DNA of 56,742 nucleotides from JAFAXD01 sp035472475 (GTDB lineage Bacteria; Pseudomonadota; Alphaproteobacteria; Rhizobiales; Xanthobacteraceae). The stretch covers positions 1-56,742 of the forward strand of contig DATIPA010000207.1 of the NCBI GenBank assembly GCA_035472475.1. The letters are read 5' to 3'. Position 1 is the stretch's first letter. Each line of letters opens with the position of its first letter. A program made the translations under genes and the position numbers. Below, one piece after another: positions 8,018 to 16,305 of the stretch. A model generated the notes under the pieces. That model was not told where the DNA came from. It searched no databases and saw nothing but the letters and a program-made list of their open reading frames with translations.

Positions 8018-8995
8018 TCAATCGACCTTGATATTGTTGGTGTCCGCGACATCGAGCCAGCGCTTCGCCTCGACCGCGATGAAGGCGGCGAAATCGGCCG
8101 GCGAGCCGACGTTGATCTGCCCGCCGAGCTTTTCGATCTCGGCCGCGACCTCGGACGTCTTGAGGATATCGTTGATCGCCCCGTTGAGCTTTTCGGTCAC
8201 GGCGGCGGGCGTGCCGGCCGGCGCGACCACGCCGTTGAAGCTCGGGGCCACGTAATCTGGAACTCCGGCCTCGACCATGGTCGGAATATCCGGGGCCTGT
8301 GGGTTGCGGGCAGCGCTCGTCACCGCAAGCCCTTTGAGCTTTCCCTCGCGGATATGCGGTAGCAGGATCGTGGTGGTCTCGAATGTCATGTCGACCTGAT
8401 GGCCGAGCACCGCCGTGACGGAATCGCCGCCGCCCTTGTACTGGATGATCGCATAATCGGCGCCGGTCTTGGCTTTGAATGACTCGGCAACAAGATGCGG
8501 CAGGCCGCCGTAACCGGTCGCGGCGCAGTTGAGCTTGCCGGGATTGGTCTTGCAGTAAGCTATGAACTCCGTGATCGAGTTCGGCGGCACCGCCGGGTGC
8601 AGCACCAGCAGTTGCTCGCTTTGCGAGACTTTCGCGATCGGCGAAAAATCTTTCACCGGATTGTATTCGGGCCGCTTCGCCACCGCCGGAATGGTGGTCA
8701 TGATGCTGGTGTTGCAGAACAGCAGCGTATAGCCGTCGGGTTCGGCGCTGGCCGCGGCCTTGGCGGCGACCGATCCCCCGCCGCCGGCGCGGTTCTCCAC
8801 CACGACGCTTTGACCGAGCGATTGTTGTAGGCGCTGAGAGATCAGGCGCGCCATCACGTCGGTCGGCCCGCCCGGCGAGCCCGGCACGATGATCTTGATG
8901 GCGCGCTCCGGATAGGCGGCGCGCGCCGGACGCGTCAGCAGCGTCGCCGCAGCGGTTCCACCGAGCCCCGACAGGAAATGGCGCTTGCTGATCAT
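8018..8995 (-). CDS. Bug-family (TctC-type) periplasmic substrate-binding protein
   Basis: A 325-residue exported binding protein of the Bug/tripartite tricarboxylate transporter family. The N-terminus (SKRHFLSGLGG, then a hydrophobic stretch ending in ARA) is a signal peptide with a Tat-like KR pair. The mature protein has the family's PGGPTDVMARLI, VENRAGGGG, PDGYTLL and GGDSVTAVLGHQVD segments. No TctA or TctB membrane partner is encoded in the window, which is typical for solitary Bug proteins. The ligand is probably an organic or aromatic acid, judged from the neighbouring ligJ and extradiol dioxygenase. It lies 24 bp after the ligJ stop and 109 bp before the dioxygenase start. Confidence 0.9.
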   Translation of the reverse strand: MISKRHFLSGLGGTAAATLLTRPARAAYPERAIKIIVPGSPGGPTDVMARLISQRLQQSLGQSVVVENRAGGGGSVAAKAAASAEPDGYTLLFCNTSIMTTIPAVAKRPEYNPVKDFSPIAKVSQSEQLLVLHPAVPPNSITEFIAYCKTNPGKLNCAATGYGGLPHLVAESFKAKTGADYAIIQYKGGGDSVTAVLGHQVDMTFETTTILLPHIREGKLKGLAVTSAARNPQAPDIPTMVEAGVPDYVAPSFNGVVAPAGTPAAVTEKLNGAINDILKTSEVAAEIEKLGGQINVGSPADFAAFIAVEAKRWLDVADTNNIKVD

Positions 8996-9019
8996 CGGCG
9001 CCTCGGAAGTAGCCGGGCC

Positions 9020-10060
9020 TCAGGCCTTCTTAGCGGATGCTCGTTTGGCGAGGCGCTTGGCGACGCCCGGGTACACGCGCTTGGCGTTGTCCTCGAAGAT
9101 CTTCTGCTTGTCGGCCGCGGTGAGCCACGACACCTGGTCGACGTAGCGCTTGGTGTCGTCGAAGTAGTGCCCGGTGTTGGGATCGATGATCTGCACCGCG
9201 CCGATCATTTCCGACGCAAACATAATGTTGTCGATCGGCACGATCTTGGTGAGGAGCTCGATGCCCGGCAGATGGTAGACGCAGGTGTCGAAGAACACGT
9301 TGTTCTTGATCATCTCTTCGATCGGCTTCTTCTTGTTCTGCAGGGCTAGCCCGCGATAGCGCCCCCAGTGGAACGGCACCGCGCCGCCGCCATGCGGAAT
9401 GATCAGCCGCAGATTGGGGAAGTCCGAGAACAGGTCCGACATGATCAGCTGCATGAACGCCGTTGTATCGGCGTTGATGTAGTGCGCGCCCGTCGTGTGG
9501 AACGCCGGATTGCATGACATCGACACATGCACCATGGCGGGGCAGTCGAGTTCGCACAGTTTCTCATAGACCGGATACCAGTAGCGGTCGGTGAGCGGCG
9601 GCGCGTTCCAGTGGCCGCCCGACGGATCGGGATTGAGGTTGCAGCCGACGAACCCGTATTCCTTGATGCAGCGTTCGAGCTCGGGGATGACGGTCTTCGG
9701 CTCGACGCCCGGCGACTGCGGCAGCTGGCAGACACCGATGAAGTTATCCGGGAACAGCTCGGTGACGCGGTAGATCATCTCGTTCGAGGCCTGCGACCAT
9801 TCGAGTGACGTCTTGAAGTCGCCGATGTGGTGGCCCATGCCGGCCGCCCGCGGCGAGAAGATCGTGATGTTGGTGCCGCGCTCCTGCTGCTTCTTGAGCT
9901 GATTGCCCTGGATCGTCTCGCGGATCTCGTCGTCGGTGACCTTGAACTGCGACCACGACGGCAGCGTCTTCTTCTCGTTCACCGCCGCGACTTGCTGCTC
10001 GCGGTAGCTCTTCAGGCCCTTCGGTTCGGTCGTGTAGTGGCCGTGACAATCGATGATCAT
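9020..10060 (-). CDS. ligJ: LigJ-like 4-oxalomesaconate hydratase (amidohydrolase-2 family)
   Basis: Predicted to hydrate 4-oxalomesaconate to 4-carboxy-4-hydroxy-2-oxoadipate in the protocatechuate 4,5-cleavage (and gallate) pathway. From the ATG at 10060 the protein opens MIIDCHGHY, placing His6 and His8, then His178 (MVHVS), His223 (IPHGG) and Glu284 (ASEMIG) at the positions I recall for the zinc site and active site of Sphingobium LigJ. This also decides the start over the longer frame from 10096. It has 346 residues. It is divergent from an HpcH-type aldolase and heads a unit with the Bug protein and the ring-cleavage dioxygenase. Confidence 0.85.
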   Translation of the reverse strand: MIIDCHGHYTTEPKGLKSYREQQVAAVNEKKTLPSWSQFKVTDDEIRETIQGNQLKKQQERGTNITIFSPRAAGMGHHIGDFKTSLEWSQASNEMIYRVTELFPDNFIGVCQLPQSPGVEPKTVIPELERCIKEYGFVGCNLNPDPSGGHWNAPPLTDRYWYPVYEKLCELDCPAMVHVSMSCNPAFHTTGAHYINADTTAFMQLIMSDLFSDFPNLRLIIPHGGGAVPFHWGRYRGLALQNKKKPIEEMIKNNVFFDTCVYHLPGIELLTKIVPIDNIMFASEMIGAVQIIDPNTGHYFDDTKRYVDQVSWLTAADKQKIFEDNAKRVYPGVAKRLAKRASAKKA

Positions 10061-10228
10061 GGGAGCGCCGCCTGTTGTGGGATGATGCAGCGGCATAGAA
10101 CCACAAAAACTCGAGCGCTTTCAACCGTGACAGGATCGATCGTTCTGCTACATTGCGCTCCTTCCGTTCAAATCCACCGCACAGGGCGCGCCGCGCGCCA
10201 CCAGCTCCGCACCGCAAGGGGGAAAAAC

Positions 10229-11089
10229 ATGGCCGATATTCCGCGCCTGAATGGCGTCATCAAAGCGCTCGAAGCAGGCAAGCCCGTATTCACCTGTTTC
10301 TCTCCGACCGAGGTCAACAGCGCGATCAATCTCTCGGGCTCCAAATACGACGGCGTCGTCTTCGAGATGGAGCATAACGGCTATGACATCCGCGCGTTCC
10401 GCGACGCGCTTCAGTACATGCTCAACCGCCGCCAGCTGGTCCAGGGTGCGAGCCTTGCCCCCGCGGTCGCGCCGCTGGTGCGCATCCCGCCGAACGGATG
10501 CGAGAAGGCGCAGTGGCACGCCAAGCAGGTCCTCGACATCGGCGCCTACGGGGTCGTGTGGCCGCACATTTCGAGCGTGGACGAAGCCTATAGCGCGGTG
10601 TCGGCCTGCCGATACCCGCGCCTCAAGAGCGCGGCGCGTTACCATCCGGCGGGATTGCGCGGCGACGGTCCAACCCAGGCCGTGCGCTACTGGGGGCTTA
10701 CCCAGCAGGAATATTACGAGCGCGCCGATGTGTGGCCCCTCGACCCCAAGGGCGAGATCTTCGTCATCCTGCAGATGGAAGACACCCAGGGCATCGAGAA
10801 CCTGGACGAGATCCTGACCAAGGTTCCGGGCATTGGCTGCATCCTGATCGGCGAAGGCGATCTCTCTCAGGAGCTCGGTTATCCACGTCAGTACGAACAT
10901 CCCGAAGTGCTGAAATGGATGGCCCGCGTGGTCGAGACCTGCAAGAAACACAAGGTGGCGGTCGGGCATCCGCACGTCGACGCCAACAACGCTGAACGCA
11001 TTCTGAAGGAAGGCTATACCTTCCTAATGTGCGCCCCGGTGCAGAGCTTCGGCGGGCTCAACAAGGGCCGCGAGCTCGCCGGCCGCTAG
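10229..11089 (+). CDS. HpcH/HpaI-family aldolase (citrate lyase beta-like)
   Basis: Class II pyruvate-type aldolase of 286 residues. The start is the ATG at 10229, preceded by AAGGGGGAAAAAC; the frame runs open upstream to 9827 without coding sense. The metal-binding Glu sits in LQMEDTQG and the Asp in IGEGDLSQELG, and the family's EMEHNGYD and VWPHISSVDEA segments are clear. The reaction would be retro-aldol release of pyruvate or a related 2-oxo acid. Being divergent from ligJ, it may cleave the LigJ product in place of LigK; this is inference from position only. Confidence 0.85.
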   Translation: MADIPRLNGVIKALEAGKPVFTCFSPTEVNSAINLSGSKYDGVVFEMEHNGYDIRAFRDALQYMLNRRQLVQGASLAPAVAPLVRIPPNGCEKAQWHAKQVLDIGAYGVVWPHISSVDEAYSAVSACRYPRLKSAARYHPAGLRGDGPTQAVRYWGLTQQEYYERADVWPLDPKGEIFVILQMEDTQGIENLDEILTKVPGIGCILIGEGDLSQELGYPRQYEHPEVLKWMARVVETCKKHKVAVGHPHVDANNAERILKEGYTFLMCAPVQSFGGLNKGRELAGR

Positions 11090-11274
11090 GCGGCGAAAAC
11101 CCCGGCCGGAATAGGGATGTAGGTGGACCACAACATGGGGACATAGCCCCGTTCACGCTCTGGACTCTTTGGCTCGACTCCCGTTGCGGGTAAATTGGAG
11201 CGATTCGGGGGCCATGTGCTTCTCTCGGCCGGCCGATGTGGTCCCGGCACCGGGACCGGGAGGAGCAAGCGGAA
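11090..11274. other. noncoding gap upstream of divL
   Basis: Contains a short GGGG-ACATA-GCCCC hairpin without a T-run and, before divL, the ribosome binding site GGGAGGAG at 11258-11265, 9 nt before the ATG at 11275. No gene seen here. Confidence 0.6.
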
Positions 11275-13767
11275 ATGCCGGTCGCGATCCGGGCGAACAG
11301 CGGGCAAAGACATACCGGTCGGGTGTCTGCAATCGTCTGCGCCTGTCTCGTCGTGACCGTCTCCGCCGCAACCGCTCAAAACGCCTTGGTCGGCATCCCG
11401 GCAACGGCCCGGGACATGATAACGCGCGCTCCCTGGCACGAGGTCGCGGGCCTTGCGTTGACCCTGGGAGTCGTCCTCTTTGCCGTCATCAGCGCGATCG
11501 CGCTCTTGCGCACGCGTCAGCGCACGGCAGTCGAGGCGGCCGGCCTGCGCAGCGAGGTCGAAGCGCTCAAGGTCGCGGCCAGCGATGCCCGAGCGCTGCT
11601 GCTGTCCGACCCGCAGGTTATGATGGTGTGGCCGTTGCAGGGCGGCGACCCAATCGTCATCGGCGAAGCACGCCTGCTCCTCCCCGAGGAGCCCCTGCAA
11701 AGTATATCCGACTTCGCCGCCTGGCTCGAACCGCAGGCGGTCGAAGCGATCGAGACCGCGTTGCGCAGATTACGCGCCAATGGCGAAGGGTTCAGCACAG
11801 TGCTGACGACGCGCCTTGGCCGCGAGATCGAAGCATCCGGTCGTCCCGTCGGCGGCCGCGCTGTGCTGCGTTTGCGCGACGTCAGCAGTGTTGTGCGCGA
11901 CCTCGCAGCGCTCAGGGCCGAACACCAAAAACTGCAAGACGACATGGAGGCCGCGAGCTCACTGATTGAAGCGCTGCCGTCGCCGGTCTGGATGCGGGAC
12001 AAGTCCGGCCGGCTGGTGTTCGTCAACAGCGCATATGCCAGCGCGGTAGAGGCTGGAGACCCGACGAGCGTCGTCGCCGAGGGCATCGAGCTGTTCGACG
12101 CGGGTGCCGCGCAACCGAACGATGGTGGCGGCCGCGCACGACGGGCCGCCATTGTCGGCGGCCGTCGCCGTGTCCTTGATGTGCTCGCGGTTCCGACCCC
12201 GAACGGCAGCGCCGGGATCGGCATCGACGCCACCGAAGTCGAGACGCTGCATCGCGACGTCGACCGCATGATCGAGGCTCACCGCCGCACCCTCGATCAG
12301 CTCGCCACCGCGGTCGCGGCGTTCAACGCCGAGCGCCGCCTCACGTTCTATAACGCGGCCTACCGGGCGCTGTGGGACCTCGACAGCGGCTTCCTCGATC
12401 AGGAGCCGACCGACTCGGCCATCCTCGACGTGCTGCGCGCCGCCCGCAAGCTGCCCGAGCAGCGCGATTTCCGCGAGTGGCGCACGCAACTGCACGAGGC
12501 CTATCAGGCGCTCGAGGGCAAACAGCACGAGTGGCACCTGCCGGATGGCCGCACCTTGCGGGTCGTCACCACGCCGAATCCAGAGGGCGGCGTCACCTAT
12601 CTGTTTGATGACGTGACCGAACGACTCGATCTCGAGCGCCGGTTCGCCGACGTGATCCGCGTACGCGGCGAGACGCTCGACAATCTCGGCGAGGCAGTCG
12701 CGGTGTTCGGCAGCGACGGCCGCCTGCGGTTGTCGAATCCGGCCTTCCGGCGCATGTGGAACATCGAGGCGGCTGCGCTCGCCGATGACCCGCACATTGA
12801 GGCGGTGCTGCGGCTGTGCCTGCCGCTCGGCGCCGAATCGACCTGGGAGACCTTGCGACGTGCCGTCACCACGCTGGACGCGCGAGCGCCGGTCGCGAGC
12901 CGCATGGAGCGACACGACGGTGCCATTGTGGATTGTGCCACCATCCCGCTGCCAGACGGTGCCACGCTGGTCACGTTCACCGACGTGACCGCGTCGGTCA
13001 ACGTCGAGCGCGCCCTGGTCGAACGCAACGAAGCGCTGGTGGCGGCGGAAAAGCTCAAGCAGGACTTCGTCCAGCACATGTCCTACGAGTTGCGGTCGCC
13101 CCTCACTAACATCATCGGCTTCACACATTTTCTGGGCGATCCGAACATCGGCCCGCTGAACCCGCGCCAGCACGAATATCTCGGCTACATCACGTCATCG
13201 ACCAATGCGCTGCTCGCCATCGTCGACAACATCCTCGACCTCGCCACTATCGAAGCCGGCGCAATGACGCTCGACCTCGCACCGATGGATATCCGAAGCA
13301 CGATGGAAGCCGCGGTTGAAGGAGTGCAGGATCGGCTGGCGCAGGATCAGATCAATCTCGAGTTGCGGGCGGCACCTGACATCGGCACCTTCCTGGCGGA
13401 CGAGCGCCGGATCAGACAGGCTCTGTTCAATCTGTTGTCCAATGCGGTGGGATTTTCCCCGCGTGGAGGCACGGTGGTGCTCTCCGCCTGGCGCGAGAGT
13501 GGTGCCCTCGTCCTCTCCGTTGCCGACCAAGGACCTGGCATTCCGCCCGAGATGAAGGACAAGGTTTTCGACTGGTTTGAGAGCCATCCGTTCGGTTCGC
13601 GACACCGCGGCGTCGGTCTCGGCCTGTCGTTGGTGCGGTCCTTCATCGGCCTGCATGGCGGCACTATCCGCATCGAATCTGAGGTCGGACGTGGCACGAC
13701 CGTGATATGCGTGTTGCCGGCTAGTGTCCCGATTCCGAAGTTCGCAATATCTCGCGCCACCCTCTAA
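11275..13767 (+). CDS. divL: DivL-type sensor kinase with Tyr in place of the phospho-acceptor His
   Basis: Membrane-anchored PAS-domain histidine-kinase homologue of about 830 residues. In Caulobacter, DivL acts with CckA and DivK in cell-cycle control. The N-terminus has two hydrophobic segments, followed by several PAS-like regions. The dimerisation box reads HMSYELRSPLTNIIGF, where canonical kinases have His; the Tyr codon is at 13084-13086 (residue 604). The ATPase domain keeps the N-box (LFNLLSNAVGF), DQGPGIP and GVGLGLSLV. The start at 11275 has a good ribosome binding site; an ATG at 11236 is weaker. The last ~16 codons and the stop lie inside a palindromic repeat. Confidence 0.92.
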   Translation: MPVAIRANSGQRHTGRVSAIVCACLVVTVSAATAQNALVGIPATARDMITRAPWHEVAGLALTLGVVLFAVISAIALLRTRQRTAVEAAGLRSEVEALKVAASDARALLLSDPQVMMVWPLQGGDPIVIGEARLLLPEEPLQSISDFAAWLEPQAVEAIETALRRLRANGEGFSTVLTTRLGREIEASGRPVGGRAVLRLRDVSSVVRDLAALRAEHQKLQDDMEAASSLIEALPSPVWMRDKSGRLVFVNSAYASAVEAGDPTSVVAEGIELFDAGAAQPNDGGGRARRAAIVGGRRRVLDVLAVPTPNGSAGIGIDATEVETLHRDVDRMIEAHRRTLDQLATAVAAFNAERRLTFYNAAYRALWDLDSGFLDQEPTDSAILDVLRAARKLPEQRDFREWRTQLHEAYQALEGKQHEWHLPDGRTLRVVTTPNPEGGVTYLFDDVTERLDLERRFADVIRVRGETLDNLGEAVAVFGSDGRLRLSNPAFRRMWNIEAAALADDPHIEAVLRLCLPLGAESTWETLRRAVTTLDARAPVASRMERHDGAIVDCATIPLPDGATLVTFTDVTASVNVERALVERNEALVAAEKLKQDFVQHMSYELRSPLTNIIGFTHFLGDPNIGPLNPRQHEYLGYITSSTNALLAIVDNILDLATIEAGAMTLDLAPMDIRSTMEAAVEGVQDRLAQDQINLELRAAPDIGTFLADERRIRQALFNLLSNAVGFSPRGGTVVLSAWRESGALVLSVADQGPGIPPEMKDKVFDWFESHPFGSRHRGVGLGLSLVRSFIGLHGGTIRIESEVGRGTTVICVLPASVPIPKFAISRATL

Positions 13768-13797
13768 TGCGAACTTCGGAATCAAAGGGACACTAGC
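13720..13797. repeat. palindromic intergenic repeat, copy 1 (overlaps divL 3' end)
   Basis: An imperfect inverted repeat with arms 13720-13746 and 13768-13797. The outer stem pairs GCTAGTGTCCC with GGGACACTAGC, and the inner stem GATTCCGAAGTTCGCA with TGCGAACTTCGGAATC, with a three-base AAA bulge in the 3' arm. The loop contains the divL stop codon (13765-13767). Related copies lie at 47238-47312 and, inverted, at 47326-47401. Confidence 0.85.
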
Positions 13798-13808
13798 AAG
13801 TTTATGAT

Positions 13809-13888
13809 CCTAATGTGGCTTTTGGATTTGAAGTTCCTATGCCGGCTCGCGGCCAAGTTAGTAGGAACTTCAAATCCACCACATTAGG
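13809..13888. repeat. second, unrelated palindromic element between divL and tsaE
   Basis: Outer arms CCTAATGTGG (13809-13818) and CCACATTAGG (13879-13888) and inner arms GGATTTGAAGTTCCTA (13824-13839) and TAGGAACTTCAAATCC (13862-13877) are perfect inverted repeats. It starts 12 bp after the first palindrome. I found no second copy of this one in the window. Confidence 0.8.
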
Positions 13889-13918
13889 CAATAGACGCCT
13901 CCAGGCAACAGACGTTTG

Positions 13919-15448
13919 ATGGTGGACGACCCAAGCTTCGCATTGGCGGTGCCGAACGAGGAGGCGCTGCATCAACTCGTGTGCGACTTTGCTGCGGCCC
14001 TCGAGCCGGGCGATGTCGTAAGTTTGTCCGGCGATCTCGGCACCGGCAAAACCACATTCGCGCGCGCGCTCATCCGGCACCTTGCCGACGACACGACGCT
14101 GGAAGTTCCGAGCCCCACGTTCACGTTGCTGCAGACATACGAGTTGCCGCGTTTTCCGCTCGTGCACGCCGATTTTTACCGGGTCGCGGACGCGAGCGAA
14201 CTCGACCACATCGGCTTCGATGATCTGCCGCCGCAGTCGGTCATCTTGGTCGAATGGCCGGAGCGCGCACCCAGCGCACTGCCGGCTGATCGCTGGGACA
14301 TTGCGTTGGCACCCGATGCCAAATCCGGGCCCAATCACCGCGACGTGCGCGTCACCGGCCTCGGCGAATATGCGGCGCGGGCGGCGCGGCTGGCGTCGCG
14401 CCGGCGTTTCCTCAGCGAGTGCGGATATCAAGATGCGCTGTGCGAACGGCTCGCCGGTGATGCATCCACCCGCTCCTATCAAAAGATCCTGTCCGGCAAG
14501 CGCAACATCATTCTGATGGATTCGCCGCGCCGCCCGGACGGGCCGCCGGTGCGTGATGGCAAGCCTTACAGTGCGATCGCACATCTGGCGGAAGACGTGA
14601 AGCCGTTCATCGCGATCGCGCGGGCGCTGCGTGGTCTGGGCTTTTCGGCCCCGGAGGTGATTGCCGCCGACCTCGACGAAGGCTTCATCATCCTCGAGGA
14701 CCTCGGATCCGAGCTGGTGGTGGCCGGCGATCCGCCGGCGCCGATCAAGGTCCGCTACGAAGCCGCCGTGCACATTCTGGGAACTTTGCACAAGCTAAAG
14801 CTCCCCGCGCGGCTCCCGGTTGTTCCGCAGGTAGAATATCATCTGCCGACTTACGACATGGACGCCTTCCTGATCGAGAGCGAGCTGCTGATCGATTGGT
14901 ATTTGCCCAACTACGGCACCGCTCCGTCGGCCGTGGCGCGCGCCGACTATGTGCGGCTCTGGCGGCAGGCGCTGGAACCGGCGCTGGCCCAGCCAAAAAC
15001 CTGGGTATTGCGCGATTATCATTCCCCCAATCTGATCTGGCTTCCGGAGCGCCGCGGCCTTGGCTGTCTCGGGATCATCGATTTTCAGGACGCGCTGCTC
15101 GGCCCGGCCGCCTATGATCTCGCGTCGCTGCTCCAAGATGCCAGGGTCGACGTGCCGGAGGCGCTTGAGCTCGAGTTGATGGGCCGGTACGTGCGCGGAC
15201 GTTCCATCGCCGATGCCAGTTTTGACGTTCCGCAGTTTGCAGCGATCTACGCGACGCTCGCCGCACAGCGCGCATCGAAGATTCTCGGGATCTTCACACG
15301 GCTCAACCGGCGCGATCGCAAGCCGCAGTATCTGCGCCACATGCCGCGCGTGTGGGGCTATCTGCAGCGGTCGCTCAGGCACCCCGGGCTCGCACAGCTC
15401 GCAGCCTGGTACGACGAGCATGTCCCGCCGCCAAACGCCAAGTCCTAG
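13919..15448 (+). CDS. tsaE: fusion of TsaE (tRNA t6A ATPase) and AmgK-like sugar kinase
   Basis: Two domains in one 509-residue protein. Residues 1 to about 150 are TsaE, the ATPase partner of TsaB/TsaD in N6-threonylcarbamoyladenosine formation: Walker A GDLGTGKTT (38-46), PSPTFTLLQTYE, HADFYRV and VEWPER. Residues about 170-505 are an aminoglycoside-phosphotransferase-like kinase: catalytic loop LRDYHSPNL and metal site IIDFQDALLGPAAYDLAS. The second part resembles AmgK, which phosphorylates MurNAc/GlcNAc at C1 in peptidoglycan recycling, and the next gene is MurU-like, its usual partner. The ATG at 13919 is used; a TTG lies one codon upstream. Confidence 0.9.
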   Translation: MVDDPSFALAVPNEEALHQLVCDFAAALEPGDVVSLSGDLGTGKTTFARALIRHLADDTTLEVPSPTFTLLQTYELPRFPLVHADFYRVADASELDHIGFDDLPPQSVILVEWPERAPSALPADRWDIALAPDAKSGPNHRDVRVTGLGEYAARAARLASRRRFLSECGYQDALCERLAGDASTRSYQKILSGKRNIILMDSPRRPDGPPVRDGKPYSAIAHLAEDVKPFIAIARALRGLGFSAPEVIAADLDEGFIILEDLGSELVVAGDPPAPIKVRYEAAVHILGTLHKLKLPARLPVVPQVEYHLPTYDMDAFLIESELLIDWYLPNYGTAPSAVARADYVRLWRQALEPALAQPKTWVLRDYHSPNLIWLPERRGLGCLGIIDFQDALLGPAAYDLASLLQDARVDVPEALELELMGRYVRGRSIADASFDVPQFAAIYATLAAQRASKILGIFTRLNRRDRKPQYLRHMPRVWGYLQRSLRHPGLAQLAAWYDEHVPPPNAKS

Positions 15449-15501
15449 CCGCGCCGCGTCATGTTCATGTTAGACTTCATTGGCAAACTCGCTCTCTTCA
15501 T

Positions 15502-16239
15502 ATGATTCGCAAGTCCGCTGTTCGATCTCCCGACCACGCAATGGTCCTCGCTGCCGGCCTCGGTACGCGCATGCGGCCGGTGACCGACGGCATGCCCAAG
15601 CCGCTCGTCCCGGTCGCCGGCAGGGCTTTGATTGATTACGTACTGGACAAGCTGGCGGACGCGGGCGTCGGCACCGCGGTCGTCAACGTGCATTACTTTG
15701 CAGATCAGATCGAACGACATCTCGAGGCGAGGCGGTCGCCGCGCATCGTCATATCGGACGAGCGCAAGCAGCTGTTGAATACCGGCGGTGGCGTGCGCGC
15801 CGCGCTTCCCCGGCTCGGGCGCAAGCCGTTCTTCCTGCTCAACTCGGATACGCTGTGGATCGAGGGAGTGCAGCGCAATCTCGATCAGCTCGCGCGCTCG
15901 TTCGACGACACGCGCATGGACGCGCTCCTGTTGCTTGCCGCGACGGCCGCGAGCGTCGGCTATGCGGGTCGCGGCGATTTCTCCATGGACCCAGACGGCG
16001 TGTTGCACCGCCGCGACGAAAGCGCCGTCGTGCCGTTCGTCTATGCGGGAGCGGCGCTGCTCTCGCCCAAACTGTTCGCCGGGGCGCCGGACGAACCATT
16101 TTCGCTCAACCTGTTGTTCGACCGTGCCATGGAGGCCGGCCGGCTGTGCGGCATGCGGCTCGAAGGGGTCTGGATGCACGTTGGTACCCCGGAAGCGGTC
16201 GCCGCCGCCGAGGCCGCGATCATGGCGAGCGCGGCCTAA
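15502..16239 (+). CDS. murU: MurU-like nucleotidyltransferase
   Basis: A 245-residue sugar-1-phosphate nucleotidyltransferase. It opens with the nucleotide-binding signature MVLAAGLGTRMRPVTDGMPKPLVPVAGR, then LLNTGGGV and the metal-site region FFLLNSDTLW, and ends with WMHVGTPEAV. In Pseudomonas, MurU makes UDP-MurNAc from MurNAc-1-phosphate and works directly after AmgK, matching the kinase domain 53 bp upstream. A related sugar substrate cannot be excluded. The ATG at 15502 is chosen; the frame upstream overlaps the kinase gene. Confidence 0.85.
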   Translation: MIRKSAVRSPDHAMVLAAGLGTRMRPVTDGMPKPLVPVAGRALIDYVLDKLADAGVGTAVVNVHYFADQIERHLEARRSPRIVISDERKQLLNTGGGVRAALPRLGRKPFFLLNSDTLWIEGVQRNLDQLARSFDDTRMDALLLLAATAASVGYAGRGDFSMDPDGVLHRRDESAVVPFVYAGAALLSPKLFAGAPDEPFSLNLLFDRAMEAGRLCGMRLEGVWMHVGTPEAVAAAEAAIMASAA

Positions 16240-16305
16240 TTGCGCGGGCCGCTAGGGCTCAAGTCCCTTCCGGAAGACGGCAGACTCGCGCTACGGCAGG
16301 TCACC

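Noticed and set aside
11141..11155. GGGG-ACATA-GCCCC hairpin as terminator of the aldolase gene
   Set aside because: The stem has only four pairs and no T-run follows.
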